The notes under the pieces: generated by a model
What the model saw: the letters and a program-made list of their open reading frames with translations, nothing else
Databases searched by the model: none
What the model was told of the DNA's origin: nothing
Shown: in pieces, positions 33,899 through 43,353 of the stretch
Layout: every line of letters starts with the position of its first letter
Numbering within the stretch: position 1 is the first letter of the stretch
Program-made: the position numbers and the translations under genes
NCBI GenBank assembly: GCA_027484145.1
Contig: JAIXUH010000007.1
Coordinates: 227,647 to 291,646, forward strand
Origin: Rhodobacter sp.
Lineage (GTDB): Bacteria > Pseudomonadota > Alphaproteobacteria > Rhodobacterales > Rhodobacteraceae
Direction of reading: 5' to 3'
Length of the DNA stretch: 64,000 nucleotides

Positions 33899-34783
33899 AT
33901 GTTCAACTGGAACGACCTCAAGTTCTTTCTGGCGATTGCCCGGCACGGCAGCACCATGGCGGCGGCGCGGGCGCTCAAGGTGAACCAGTCCACAGCGCAA
34001 CGGCGCTTGGTCGAACTGGAACAAAGCCTGAAACTTCGCCTCGTGGAACGTGCACCCAGTGGCTATGCCCTGACGCCATCCGGCACAGCGGTGCTTGCCG
34101 CAGCCGAAGCTGTCGCCAACGCCGTCGAGGTGTTCGAGCGGGCCTGCGCGCAGGCCGCATCCGCAGATACCCTGCGACTGACCTGCCCCGAGTCCATTGC
34201 CGACCGTCTGGCAAAATCGGGCTTTCTGGATCGGTTCCGCGCCAGTTATCCCGGCCTCAACGTCGAATTTGTCCTTGCCGACCGCTATATCGACCTCGCC
34301 AAGGGCGAGGCCGACGTGGCGCTCCGCTCGGGCGATACGGATGGCAACCTTGTCGGGCGCAAGGTCGCCGAGTCCCTCTGGGCCGTCTATGCCAGTTCAG
34401 CCTATGTGCAGCGCCACGGTGCGCCGCAATCGATTGCCGATATCAGCCGGCACGACCTTGTCACCTTTGACAGCAGCCTGTCGGGCCACCGTCTGTCGCT
34501 TTGGCTGCGCGAGATCGCGCCCGACGCGCATGTCACCGCCCGCAGCAACAGCGTGCTGGGGTTGGTCACCGCTGTAAAGTCTGGCGTCGGAATTGCGGCC
34601 TTGCCCACGCCACTGGGCGATGGCGACCCCGATCTGGTGCAAGTCTTGCCACCGGTGGCAGATCTGACCCGCGCTTGGCGCCTGCTGTGCCATCCGGACT
34701 CGCGCCAGTTGTTCAAGGTCGATGCGTTTTTCGATTTTGTCGGCACGCAAATCGACGCTCTCAAGCCGGTTTTGACCGGCTAA
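33899..34783 (+). CDS. LysR-family transcriptional regulator
   Basis: A 294-residue regulator. The winged helix-turn-helix is at the N-terminus (FNWNDLKFFLAIARHGSTMAAARAL, NQSTAQRRLVELEQSL), then the substrate-binding domain with two alpha/beta lobes from about residue 90. The start FNWNDLKFFLAIARHGS and the RAPSGYALTPSG segment match the subgroup related to GcvA/DsdC-like and AmpR-type regulators in Rhodobacterales. ATG at 33899 with GGGGGCGGG upstream is chosen. The likely target is the divergent cupin gene; the inducer is unknown. Confidence 0.88.
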   Translation: MFNWNDLKFFLAIARHGSTMAAARALKVNQSTAQRRLVELEQSLKLRLVERAPSGYALTPSGTAVLAAAEAVANAVEVFERACAQAASADTLRLTCPESIADRLAKSGFLDRFRASYPGLNVEFVLADRYIDLAKGEADVALRSGDTDGNLVGRKVAESLWAVYASSAYVQRHGAPQSIADISRHDLVTFDSSLSGHRLSLWLREIAPDAHVTARSNSVLGLVTAVKSGVGIAALPTPLGDGDPDLVQVLPPVADLTRAWRLLCHPDSRQLFKVDAFFDFVGTQIDALKPVLTG

Positions 34784-35122
34784 AGCCCTTTGTCTGAAAG
34801 GGCGCACTGGCAGGGCAAACGTTAGCAAAAGCTGAATTTCAGCATGGTAAGATATTGATTTATAATGATACTCTCTTTGTCCCACGCTGGGACAGGTCAG
34901 ATTGCGCCGGTCGGGTCCACCCATAAGGCGGGGGTCTTGGGGTGGCATCGGTCTGGTCCACTGCCCCCTTACCGCCAAAAATCTGCGTGCCCATGCTAAA
35001 ACGGCGGTCTTTCTGCCGTTAGTATAGCTATGCCAGACCAAAGCGCGATCTCGACCCGGAAAACGTCATCTCAGCCCGCACCGTCCGACCGACAGTTGAA
35101 CCAAGAACCGCACGAGGCGCCC
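34784..35122. other. Intergenic region with TATAAT and small palindromes
   Basis: No gene seen. It contains the palindrome GCTGAATTTCAGC (34831-34843), a perfect TATAAT (34861-34866), GTCCCA-CGC-TGGGAC (34879-34893) and a hairpin AACGGC-N9-GCCGTT (35000-35020). The arrangement could be a promoter with a long leader or a small RNA for the gene at 35123, but this is not shown. Confidence 0.4.
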
Positions 35123-35311
35123 ATGCCGAAACTGCAAGCCCACGAGATTTCGCGCGTTCTTCCCGGTTTCGATCGGAAGGCAAACCGCTCCGGATTTCGC
35201 TCCCCCGGCTCTTTCATCTATTTCAGTTTGATGGCCGCACTTGGCGTGGCAAGCCTTGTTCTGCTGGCCATCGTCATCGTGACCCCCGGCCACGGCCCCT
35301 GGTCACTGTAG
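35123..35311 (+). CDS. Small single-pass membrane protein, 62 aa
   Basis: Begins MPKLQAHEISRVLPGFDRKA, a polar, basic N-terminus, followed by one membrane segment at about residues 35-56 (YFSLMAALGVASLVLLAIVIV) and a short tail. ATG at 35123 has GAGG five bases upstream; a longer in-frame form from 35030 has no ribosome site. No family recognised. The moderate ribosome site and clear membrane segment support it as a real but unassigned gene. Confidence 0.45.
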   Translation: MPKLQAHEISRVLPGFDRKANRSGFRSPGSFIYFSLMAALGVASLVLLAIVIVTPGHGPWSL

Positions 35312-35537
35312 GCCCCCCCGCGCGGAACCTGCTCGATTCGCCCCCGCCCGGCGCCCTACCTAACAAGCCCCCAAGACGCGCGCCTGTGCATCGTAACGCG
35401 GCAGGATATATTCCTTGGGTTGATTGAAATCCTGCCATTCTACCATGACGTGCTACGTTCGGCATTCTGCCGCGATCAAACCCTATGCCACGCCGATTCC
35501 AGATGACGTGATCAAAGGGCTTTGACACAACACCTGC

Positions 35538-35888
35538 ATGGGTGCGGGTATGGGCTCTGACGAAGAGATGATCGAGTTTGCGGTGCGTTTCCTGCTGTTT
35601 GGCGGGCACGAAGCGCGCGAACTTGTTTACGAACTGGTGGTCCGCTGGCCCGATGTTCCGCCGCTGCAGACGATCTATGCCTTATCGATGGCCGCCGGCG
35701 GGGCCGAGCAAATGATTGCGGGCCCCGAGATCAGCCGGGTCGCGCAGGATGTCTGGCGCATGACGGGGCTTCTCGGGGTTGACCTGTTCTTGCTGGAACA
35801 GCGCGGCACACCCTGTCTCACCGCCGCTGACCTTTTGGCCTTTTGGCGGACGGAGGACGATGTTTTCTTCCTGCCGCGTGGCGCTTGA
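35538..35888 (+). CDS. Hypothetical protein, 116 aa
   Basis: A soluble, acidic protein (MGAGMGSDEEMIEFAVRF) with a helical core and a Trp-rich C-terminus (DVWRMTGLLGVDLF, LAFWRTEDDVFF). ATG at 35538 or 35550 could be the start. Codon use matches its neighbours. It lies 51 bases before the NYN gene on the same strand and could be co-transcribed with it. I do not recognise the family. Confidence 0.55.
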   Translation: MGAGMGSDEEMIEFAVRFLLFGGHEARELVYELVVRWPDVPPLQTIYALSMAAGGAEQMIAGPEISRVAQDVWRMTGLLGVDLFLLEQRGTPCLTAADLLAFWRTEDDVFFLPRGA

Positions 35889-35939
35889 ACCTTTCCACTG
35901 CGGGCCGCAGATGCGACAAGGTAGGTCAAGGAGAACCCG

Positions 35940-36683
35940 ATGGCCGAACCCCGCACCCCCCGTCTTTGCGTTCTGATCGATGCCGACAACGTTCCCGCAT
36001 CCTATGCCGAGGCGATCTTTGACGAGATTGCGGCCCTTGGCGAGGCATCGGTCCGGCGCATCTACGGCGATTGGTCTGCCCTGCGCCTGAATGCTTGGGC
36101 GAAGAAGGTGGCGGCGCTTGGTCTTGTCGCGGATCAGCAGTTTTCTAACACAAAGGGCAAGAATGCTTCGGACATCGGCCTTGTCATCGCGGCCATGGAT
36201 TTCCTGCATTCGGGCCTGTTTGACGGCTTTGTGCTGGTCAGTTCCGACAGCGACTTTACCCGCCTTGCCGCGCGTATCCGGGAACAGGGGCTGGATGTCT
36301 ATGGCATCGGCGAGAAGAAAACGCCCGAAGCGTTCCGCATGGCCTGCAAGCGGTTCATCTATGTCGAGAACCTGACAGACCGCGACGCCCCTGCCGAAGA
36401 AGCGCCCCGCACCCGGCCCGAAACGACCGAGGCGGCTAAGTCCGGCACCAAAGAGGCCCCGACCAAAGCCATTCCTCTGATCGTGGCCGCCATGCGTGCG
36501 ATCGACCCGGATGGAGAGTGGTATACCTTGGGCCCCTTGGGGCAGTTCATCACGCAGGCCAACCCGGATTTCGACACCCGCACCTATGGCGCGGCAAAGC
36601 TGTCTGACCTTGTGCGCAAACTGCCCCGGTTCGAGGTGCGCCAAGGCCCAGGCGGGCAACTGGAATTGCGCGACAAAGCCTGA
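35940..36683 (+). CDS. NYN-domain RNase with C-terminal OST-HTH/LOTUS domain (LabA-like)
   Basis: A 247-residue protein. The PIN-like NYN nuclease fold is at about 8-145, with LIDADNV near the start, KGKNASDIGLVIAAMD and VSSDSDFTRLA; the acidic residues of these blocks would bind metal. The C-terminal 70 residues (KAIPLIVAAMRAIDPDGEWYTLGPLGQ to KLPRFEVR) look like a LOTUS domain, an RNA-binding winged helix. These proteins are thought to process or bind RNA. Strong start: AAGGAG seven bases before ATG 35940. Substrate unknown. Confidence 0.88.
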   Translation: MAEPRTPRLCVLIDADNVPASYAEAIFDEIAALGEASVRRIYGDWSALRLNAWAKKVAALGLVADQQFSNTKGKNASDIGLVIAAMDFLHSGLFDGFVLVSSDSDFTRLAARIREQGLDVYGIGEKKTPEAFRMACKRFIYVENLTDRDAPAEEAPRTRPETTEAAKSGTKEAPTKAIPLIVAAMRAIDPDGEWYTLGPLGQFITQANPDFDTRTYGAAKLSDLVRKLPRFEVRQGPGGQLELRDKA

Positions 36684-36688
36684 GGGCC

Positions 36689-37171
36689 TTAGTCCGCCAC
36701 TTCGACCGTGGCCCAGGTTTCAAAGCACACGCCATTGGCAAGCGCCTGCACGCCGATGGTGGCCCGCCCGCCAAGGCCACGCTCGCGCCCGAACACCTCG
36801 ACCAACAGGTCGGACAGTCCGGATGAGACCATGTGCACCTCCTCATAGTCTGGCGTGCAGACCACAAAGTTCAGCGTGCGGACAATGGATTTGACCTTGT
36901 CCAGCGACCCCACCGCCTGACGGATGCCACCCAGCACGTTCAGGCCGGTCTGTCGCGCGGCGGCATAGCCCTGTTCGGTGGTCAATGTGCCGCCCAAGCG
37001 CCCTTTGTGGGTGATCTGCGTGCCGATCTGCGCCACATGGCCCGACAGGAACAGCAAACTGCCAATCCGGTGGAAGGGCTTCATGGTGCCATAGTCGGCC
37101 CCGTAATAGCCGATGCGGTCAAAGTCGGGGATATCAAGGCCCATCTCAAGCGCAAGGCGTTCTGGCTGCAT
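36689..37171 (-). CDS. RidA/YjgF-family protein
   Basis: A 160-residue member of the Rid family, the long form with an N-terminal extension before FHRIGSLLFLSGHVAQIG. LNVLGGIRQAVGSLDKVKSIVRTLNFVVCTPDYEEVH is the conserved core, but the Arg that binds the keto-acid in RidA (usually within SR-x-T-x-E at the C-terminus) is not obvious; the end is GVCFETWATVEV. It may be an enamine/imine deaminase or a non-catalytic subgroup. The start ATG at 37171 follows AGGAGATGACAG. It is divergent from the flavin oxidoreductase gene. Confidence 0.88.
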   Translation of the reverse strand: MQPERLALEMGLDIPDFDRIGYYGADYGTMKPFHRIGSLLFLSGHVAQIGTQITHKGRLGGTLTTEQGYAAARQTGLNVLGGIRQAVGSLDKVKSIVRTLNFVVCTPDYEEVHMVSSGLSDLLVEVFGRERGLGGRATIGVQALANGVCFETWATVEVAD

Positions 37172-37325
37172 CTGTCATCTCCTGCTTTTGGGGCATCCTG
37201 CGCCTGCGTGTGCAATTTGCAAGATGGGCTGCGGTTTGGTGCAGGAATGCGGGGGGCAGTCTGCGCGGTTGGCCCTTGGGTGCGGCGGCGGCTTGGCCTA
37301 TCTTGGCCGGGAACAGGAGAAGATC

Positions 37326-38390
37326 ATGGATCATCACGTTTCCACCAACGTTTCCATTGGGCTGGATACCTTTGGCGATGTTTCGCGGGGCGCGGACGGC
37401 CAGTTGAAGCCGATGGATCAGGTGCTGCGCGATGTGGTCGAACAGGGCGTGGTCGCCGATCAGGCCGGGGTCGACTTTATCGGGCTGGGCGAACATCACC
37501 GCGATGACTTTACCATTTCTGCGCCGGAGATCGTGCTGGCCACCCTTGCGGGCCGCACCAGCCACATTCGCCTTGGTACCGCCGTCACGGTGCTGTCTTC
37601 AGATGACCCCGTGCGCGTGTTCCAGCGGTTTTCCACGCTGAACGCGCTGTCGAATGGGCGCGCAGAGGCCATCCTTGGCCGCGGGTCTTTCACCGAAAGC
37701 TATGCGCTGTTCGGCTATGACCTGCAAGATTATGAACGCCTGTTCGAAGAAAAACTCGACCTGTTCGCCCGTCTGGTGCGTGAGCCGGAGGTGACATGGA
37801 AGGGGGAAACCCATGCGCCCCTGACGCGGCAGCGGGTGTATCCGCCCTTGGGGCCGCAGGGCCTGACCACATGGGTTGGGGTGGGGGGAAGCCCGGAGTC
37901 GGTGGTGCGGGTTGTGCGGCAGGATTTGCAACTGATGCTGGCGATCATTGGCGGCGATCCGCGTCGGTTTGTGCCCTATGTCGACCTTTACCATCGCGCC
38001 GTGGCGCAACTGGAGCGCAGCGCGCGCCCCATTGGCGTGCACAGCCCCGGTTTTGTGGCCGCCACGGATGAGGCCGCGCGTGAGGCGCTATGGCCGCATT
38101 ACCGCGACATGTTTGGCCGCATCGGGCGCGAGCGGGGCTGGCCCCCCGTCACCAAAGACCGCTATCTGGCCGAGGTCGAGCATGGCTCGCTTTACGTTGG
38201 CTCGCCCGAGACGGTGGCGCGCAAGATCGCGGCTACGGTGCGGGCGCTGAAGATTCAGCGGTTTGATATGAAGTATTCCACTGGCCCGCAACCGCATGGT
38301 GACTTGCTGGACTGCATCACGCTGTACGGCGAAAAGGTCATCCCGATGGTGCGTGACCTGCTGGCCACCGACCGCGCCGCGGCCGAGTGA
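37326..38390 (+). CDS. LLM-class (luciferase-like) flavin-dependent oxidoreductase
   Basis: A 354-residue TIM-barrel flavoprotein of the bacterial luciferase superfamily. Markers are FIGLGEHHRDDFTISAPEIVLA, IRLGTAVTVLSSDDPVRVFQRFSTLNALSNGRAEAILGRGSF, and GSPETVARKIA near the C-terminus. The substrate is unknown. Start ATG 37326 with AGGAG upstream. It is a stand-alone protein, distinct from the monooxygenase domain inside the NRPS-like protein. Its stop abuts the stop of dnaE2, which is shortened at exactly that end. Confidence 0.88.
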   Translation: MDHHVSTNVSIGLDTFGDVSRGADGQLKPMDQVLRDVVEQGVVADQAGVDFIGLGEHHRDDFTISAPEIVLATLAGRTSHIRLGTAVTVLSSDDPVRVFQRFSTLNALSNGRAEAILGRGSFTESYALFGYDLQDYERLFEEKLDLFARLVREPEVTWKGETHAPLTRQRVYPPLGPQGLTTWVGVGGSPESVVRVVRQDLQLMLAIIGGDPRRFVPYVDLYHRAVAQLERSARPIGVHSPGFVAATDEAAREALWPHYRDMFGRIGRERGWPPVTKDRYLAEVEHGSLYVGSPETVARKIAATVRALKIQRFDMKYSTGPQPHGDLLDCITLYGEKVIPMVRDLLATDRAAAE

Positions 38391-41255
38391 TCAGCCTGCC
38401 ATGGGGGCCGCCTGTTGCATTGGCGCAGGCGTCAGCCATGGCCGCAACAGCGCCACGGGATGGGCGCGCAGTGTGAGGCGCAGGGCGACGTAATCTTCGA
38501 CCACTTCTTCCCCCATGGTGAGGGGAGAGAAAGCAACCTCTGGTTCACAAATCCCTTCGCCATCCATGTCCAAGGCGAACAAAGGCAAGGGTTCTGCGCC
38601 GCTGATCCCACGCGCCGCCCAAAGCGCGGCGCGGCGGTCCAGACCAAGGCAGGCAAAGGCATCCGCCTCGGCCAGACGCGCCAATGTGGGCGCCCCCACA
38701 CCCGCGCGGCGCCAGACATCCTGAACCGTCAGATAGCCGTTGCCGCGCGCCCCGGTGATCCACATGGCATCATCCTCGGGCATGCCCTTGATCTGCCGCA
38801 GCCCCAGCCGCAACGCCAGATCGCCACCGGGGCGGTTCTCCATCACATTGTCCCAATGGCTGTGGTTGATGCACGGCGGCAGCACCAGCACGCCATGTTC
38901 GCGCGCATCCCGCACGATCTGCGCGGGGGCATAAAAGCCCATCGGCTGGCTGTTCAGCAGCGCACAGGCAAAGATGCCCGGATGATGATGCTTGAGCCAG
39001 GCACTGGCATAGACCAGCAGCGCAAAGCTGGCGGCGTGGCTTTCGGGAAAGCCATAGCTGCCGAACCCTTCGATCTGCGCGAAACAGCGCGCCGAGAAAT
39101 CAGCGTCATAGCCATTGGCGCGCATGCCATCCAGAAAGCGATCCTTCAGCGCGGTCACGTTGCCATGTTTCTTGAACGTCGCCAAAGCGCGGCGCAGGCG
39201 GTCCGCCTCGAGCGGGGAAAAGCCCGCCCCCACGATGGCGATCTGCATCGCCTGTTCCTGAAACAGCGGCACACCCAGCGTCTTGCCCAACACGGCGCCC
39301 AAGGCATCTGACGGAAAGGACACGATTTCCTGCCCGTTGCGGCGGCGCAGATAGGGGTGGACCATGTCGCCCTGAATGGGACCGGGCCGGATGATCGCCA
39401 CCTGAATCACAAGGTCATAGAACTTGCGTGGCCGCATCCGGGGCAGAAAGTTCATCTGTGCCCGGCTTTCCACCTGAAACACGCCCAGACTGTCGGCCTT
39501 GCACAGCATGTCATAGGTCTGCGCATCCTCGGGCGGCAGGGTGGCCAGATCGAACCGCTGGCCATGGTGGCGATCCACCAGATCAAAGGCCTTGCGGATG
39601 CAGGTCAGCATGCCAAGGGCAAGGATATCCACCTTCAGGATACCCAGCGTATCAATATCATCCTTGTCCCAGCAGATGACGGTGCGATCCTCCATCGTCG
39701 CATTCTCGATAGGCACCAACTCATCCAGCCGCCCCTCGGTGATGATGAACCCGCCGACATGCTGGCTCAGGTGCCGGGGAAAGCCCTGAATCTCTTCGAT
39801 CAGTTGCATGGTCTGGCGCAGGCGGCGATCTGACGGGTCCAGCCCGATTTCGCGCAAACGCTGGTCGGTGATCGCCTTTGGCCCGCCAAAGCCCCAGATC
39901 TGGCTGGCAAGGGCCGAGAGCGTATCATCGGTCAGCCCCATGGCGGCGCCCACCTCGCGCACCGCACGCTTGCCGCGATAATGGATGACCGTGGCGCAGA
40001 GGCCCGCACGATGACGGCCATAGCGGGCATAGATGTGCTGGATCACCTCTTCGCGCCGCTCATGCTCGAAATCCACGTCGATATCGGGGGGTTCATTGCG
40101 CGCCTCGCTCACGAATCGCTCAAACACCATGGTGCCGATTTCGGGCGAGACAGAGGTGACGCCAAGCGCATAGCAGACCACCGAATTCGCCGCCGACCCG
40201 CGCCCCTGACACAGTATCCCCCGGTCGCGGGCAAAGGCCACGATGTCATTCACAGTCAGGAAATAGGGCTCATAGCGCAGCTTGCCGATCAGGGCCAGTT
40301 CATGGGCCATCTGCGCCTGAACCCGGTCCGGGATACCGCGCGGATAGCGCCAGTGCAGGCCCTGCTGCGCCAGACGCGCCAGACGCCCGGCCGCCGTCTC
40401 ATTGCCCGTCACCTCGGACGGGTATTCATAGCGCAACTCATCCAGCGAAAACGCCGCGCGCGCCGCCACCTCACCAGCGCGGTGCACGGCATCCTCGTGC
40501 CCGGCGAAGAGGCGCAGCATCGCCGCCTCGCCCCGGATGCGCTGTTCGCCATGCGGCAGCGCATCACGGCCCAGATCCACCACCCGCACCCCAAGGCGAA
40601 TGGCAGCCAACACATCGCCCAGACGGCGGCGGGCCGGGTGATGCAGAAAGGGAAGGGCCGAGGCCACCATCGGCACCCCGATGCGGCGGGCCAGTCGGGA
40701 CAGATGCGCCAGCCGGTTGCGATCTTGCCCGTCATACTGCGGCGCGGCCAAAAGCGAGCATTGCCCGCCAAAGCGGCGCGCCAACCGTTCCGCCCGTGAT
40801 ACCCATCCGCCCGCGCCGCCACCCGGCCTGACGGCCCGTGACGCCGGGGTCAGGCGCTGCCCCGGCGGGTGCAACAGCATCTCCAGCCCCTGCCCCCACT
40901 CCAGCAGATCATCCAGCCCCAGATCGCATTCCCCCTTGGGCGCACGCCTCTGGCCCAGCGTCAGCAACCGGCACAGACGCCCCCACCCCGCCCGATCCCG
41001 CGGCAGCAGCGTCACCGCGAAGCCATCGCGCAGGATCACCCGCGCGCCGGGAATAAGCCGGGGCGGCACACCGCCGTCGCGCAGGATATCGCGCGCCTTC
41101 TGATGCGCCCGCACCACCCCCGCCACCGTGTTCACATCGGTGATCGCAAGCGCGGGCAAACCCACCTCGGACGCAGCCAGCACCATCTCCTCGGGGTGCG
41201 ACGGCCCGGTGAGAAAGGTAAAGTTGGTCAGGGCGCATAGTTCGGCAAAGGACAT
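38391..41255 (-). CDS. dnaE2: DnaE2 error-prone polymerase, C-terminally short
   Basis: A 954-residue C-family polymerase. N-terminal PHP domain (FAELCALTNFTFLTGPSHPEE); palm with PDIDVDFEHERREE (catalytic Asps near residue 391) and GRGSAANSVVCYALG; FGFG-like FGSYGFPESHAASFALLVYAS; helix-hairpin-helix IKGMPEDDAMWI. DnaE2 does translesion synthesis with ImuA/ImuB under SOS. The protein stops just after LRAHPVALLRPWL, where homologues normally continue about 100 residues through an OB fold; its stop is directly next to the convergent flavin oxidoreductase gene. The Lys/Arg-rich active-site context seems intact. A perfect LexA box lies 13 bases upstream of the ATG. Confidence 0.93.
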   Translation of the reverse strand: MSFAELCALTNFTFLTGPSHPEEMVLAASEVGLPALAITDVNTVAGVVRAHQKARDILRDGGVPPRLIPGARVILRDGFAVTLLPRDRAGWGRLCRLLTLGQRRAPKGECDLGLDDLLEWGQGLEMLLHPPGQRLTPASRAVRPGGGAGGWVSRAERLARRFGGQCSLLAAPQYDGQDRNRLAHLSRLARRIGVPMVASALPFLHHPARRRLGDVLAAIRLGVRVVDLGRDALPHGEQRIRGEAAMLRLFAGHEDAVHRAGEVAARAAFSLDELRYEYPSEVTGNETAAGRLARLAQQGLHWRYPRGIPDRVQAQMAHELALIGKLRYEPYFLTVNDIVAFARDRGILCQGRGSAANSVVCYALGVTSVSPEIGTMVFERFVSEARNEPPDIDVDFEHERREEVIQHIYARYGRHRAGLCATVIHYRGKRAVREVGAAMGLTDDTLSALASQIWGFGGPKAITDQRLREIGLDPSDRRLRQTMQLIEEIQGFPRHLSQHVGGFIITEGRLDELVPIENATMEDRTVICWDKDDIDTLGILKVDILALGMLTCIRKAFDLVDRHHGQRFDLATLPPEDAQTYDMLCKADSLGVFQVESRAQMNFLPRMRPRKFYDLVIQVAIIRPGPIQGDMVHPYLRRRNGQEIVSFPSDALGAVLGKTLGVPLFQEQAMQIAIVGAGFSPLEADRLRRALATFKKHGNVTALKDRFLDGMRANGYDADFSARCFAQIEGFGSYGFPESHAASFALLVYASAWLKHHHPGIFACALLNSQPMGFYAPAQIVRDAREHGVLVLPPCINHSHWDNVMENRPGGDLALRLGLRQIKGMPEDDAMWITGARGNGYLTVQDVWRRAGVGAPTLARLAEADAFACLGLDRRAALWAARGISGAEPLPLFALDMDGEGICEPEVAFSPLTMGEEVVEDYVALRLTLRAHPVALLRPWLTPAPMQQAAPMAG

Positions 41256-41267
41256 GGGTCGAATTTA

Positions 41268-41282
41268 GAACAAAAAGAGAAC
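41268..41282. promoter_or_regulatory. LexA (SOS) box of dnaE2
   Basis: GAAC-AAAAAGA-GAAC on the plus strand, that is GTTC-N7-GTTC in the dnaE2 direction, exactly the alphaproteobacterial SOS consensus. It is 13 bases before the dnaE2 ATG. Confidence 0.88.
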
Positions 41283-41419
41283 ACGTCCAATGCGGAATCT
41301 GCACAATGGGCGTGGCAGCACGACGCCCCCGCCAAGCGCGCCAAAAAACGGCGACAAGCGGCCACGGGCCGCGCAGGCAACCTTATCGCTTGCGCCGCAG
41401 GCGCTCCGCTTGGTTGACG

Positions 41420-41842
41420 TCAGAACAGGTCAAGCACCATGTCGCGGTGGGGAATGCCCGCATCGCTGTAAACATCGCCAACCGCCTGAAATCCAAGGCG
41501 TTCATAGAACCCCAAGGCATGGGTCTGCGCGCCCAGTTTGGCCTTGGTCACCCCCGGATGGCGGCGCAGTTCGGCAACGGCGGCCTGCATCAGCGCCGCG
41601 CCCAACCCCGTGCCGCGCCCTTCGGCCAGCACGCAAACCCGGCCGATCTTGCCGATATGGCCCTGTATCAGCAGCCGCGCCGACCCGATGGGCGTACCAT
41701 TCTGCGTGGCCAGAAGGTGAATCGCCTCATCATCCAGATCATCCACTTCATCGGCCTCGGACACGCCCTGTTCTTCGATGAACACGGTCCGGCGCAACTG
41801 GCGGCAGGCCGCGATGTCGCGGGTGACGGCGATGTGGATCAT
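41420..41842 (-). CDS. GNAT-family N-acetyltransferase
   Basis: A 140-residue acetyltransferase. [25 protein letters not shown] is the N-terminal block of the YjcF/ElaA-like subgroup; [19 protein letters not shown] contains the acetyl-CoA loop R-x-x-G-x-G/A, and [11 protein letters not shown] is the C-terminal motif. The acceptor is unknown. The start overlaps the dapE stop (ATGA) and AGGATT lies upstream, so it is co-translated with dapE. Confidence 0.9.
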   Translation of the reverse strand: MIHIAVTRDIAACRQLRRTVFIEEQGVSEADEVDDLDDEAIHLLATQNGTPIGSARLLIQGHIGKIGRVCVLAEGRGTGLGAALMQAAVAELRRHPGVTKAKLGAQTHALGFYERLGFQAVGDVYSDAGIPHRDMVLDLF

Positions 41843-42987
41843 GCGAAATAATCCTGCAAGATTCGGGTGTAGATGGCTTTCAGCTGATGAATCTGCGCCA
41901 CCTCGACCCGTTCATCGACCTGATGCATGGTGCGCCCGACCAGCCCGAATTCCACCACCGGGCAATGGTTCTTGACGAACCGCGCATCTGACGTGCCGCC
42001 ACTGGTTGACGGTTCGGGCAGGCGACCCGTTTCGGCCTGCACCGCCCGCGCGATTAGGGCCGAGAAAGCGCCCGGCGGGGTCAGGAAGCTTTCGCCCGAG
42101 ATCGAGATGCGGCAGCCGATCTCTACCCCCGTCTCGGCCGCCACCTCGGCCGCATGGCCGCGCAGCCACGCCGACAGGGATGCCCCGGTGTGCAGGTCGT
42201 TGAAGCGGATGTTCACCGTGGCCGCGCCCTTGGCCGGGATCACGTTGGTGGCGGGGTTACCGCAATCGATGGTGGTGATGGCAAGGGTCGAGGCGTCAAA
42301 ATGGTCGGTCCCGGCATCCAGCGGGTTTGCCTGCAGCCGCGACAGCAGGGCCACCAGAGCGCTTAAGGGGTTCTTGGCGCGGTGCGGATAGGCCGAATGC
42401 CCCTGCACGCCCTGCGCCGTGAACCAGCAGGTCATGCTGCCGCGCCGCCCAATCTTCATCATTTCACCCATCTCGTTCGGGCAGGTCGGCTCTCCCACAA
42501 GGCAATGCGTCATCCGCTCGCCTTCGGCGGCCATCCAGTCCAGCAGCGCCACAGTGCCATCGACCGCCTCGCCCTCTTCATCCCCGGTAATGGCAAGGAT
42601 CACGGCGCCCTCGGGCGGGGTGTCGCGCACGAAATCAACCGCTGCGGCGGCAAAGGCGGCCACGCCGGATTTCATGTCGGTGGCGCCACGCCCATACATC
42701 CAGCCGTCCACCACCTGTGCGCCAAAGGGGTCATGCGTCCAGGCCGCCAGATCACCCACGGGCACCACATCGGTATGGCCGTTGAAGCCAAAGCTGCGGT
42801 TGGCCCCCTTGGCCCCCCAGCGGGCGAACAGGTTCGCCACGCCGCCCCTGTCCACGCGGGTGCAGCTGAACCCGGCCCCGGACAAAAGCTGCTGCAACAC
42901 CGTCAGCGCGCCACCTTCGGCAGGGGTGACCGATGGGCAGCGGATCAGCGCTGCCGTCAAGTCAGCCGGATCAACGGGGTGGGTCAT
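41839..42987 (-). CDS. dapE: Succinyl-diaminopimelate desuccinylase
   Basis: A 382-residue M20 dizinc hydrolase of the lysine/meso-diaminopimelate pathway, releasing LL-diaminopimelate from its N-succinyl form. Metal-site blocks: [31 protein letters not shown] (Glu general base), LVGEPT and the final GGTSDARF with a C-terminal His (GRTMHQVDE). The first ATG is at 42993, but GGAG lies directly against it, so the second ATG at 42987 is preferred. dapD, two steps earlier in the pathway, is 2.3 kb away on the same strand with unrelated genes between. Confidence 0.96.
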   Translation of the reverse strand: MTHPVDPADLTAALIRCPSVTPAEGGALTVLQQLLSGAGFSCTRVDRGGVANLFARWGAKGANRSFGFNGHTDVVPVGDLAAWTHDPFGAQVVDGWMYGRGATDMKSGVAAFAAAAVDFVRDTPPEGAVILAITGDEEGEAVDGTVALLDWMAAEGERMTHCLVGEPTCPNEMGEMMKIGRRGSMTCWFTAQGVQGHSAYPHRAKNPLSALVALLSRLQANPLDAGTDHFDASTLAITTIDCGNPATNVIPAKGAATVNIRFNDLHTGASLSAWLRGHAAEVAAETGVEIGCRISISGESFLTPPGAFSALIARAVQAETGRLPEPSTSGGTSDARFVKNHCPVVEFGLVGRTMHQVDERVEVAQIHQLKAIYTRILQDYFA

Positions 42988-43353
42988 GGGCATCTCCGTG
43001 GCTTGCCTGCGCGTGGATTACAGGCTTGCAGGCCGGGCCGCAACGCCCGTTGCCGGGCATGGCTGGGCGGCGGCTTGTGACACTTGGGCCACGATCAGCG
43101 GCGCGCCTTGGTCTGGCGGGCCAATGGCGGGGGTGCAGGCTGCGCAAAGCATGGTAAACAACCGGAAAGTGCCCCGAGGCAGGGCCGAGCAGGGTCAATG
43201 CACCCGAACCAAAGCAACACCGGCGGCTGTGCAACAGCCGTCTGTTGCGCTGCCTTGTGTGGTGGGTCAGGGGTAGACGGGTATGACGGCAGTAGCAGAC
43301 ATGAACGGCATGAACAGGCGGTGCCCGCCTGCCGGAACGGCCGGAACAGCCCG

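Noticed and set aside
35444..35524. 26-codon open frame starting MTCYVRHSAAIK
   Set aside because: No ribosome site and too short to support.
37326..38390. Stand-alone luciferase-like protein as part of the natural-product cluster
   Set aside because: It is more than 20 kb away among unrelated genes and belongs to a different subgroup from the NRPS insertion.
38391..38500. Frameshift explanation for the short DnaE2 end
   Set aside because: The following DNA is the intact flavin oxidoreductase gene on the other strand, with no leftover OB-domain coding in any frame that I could see.
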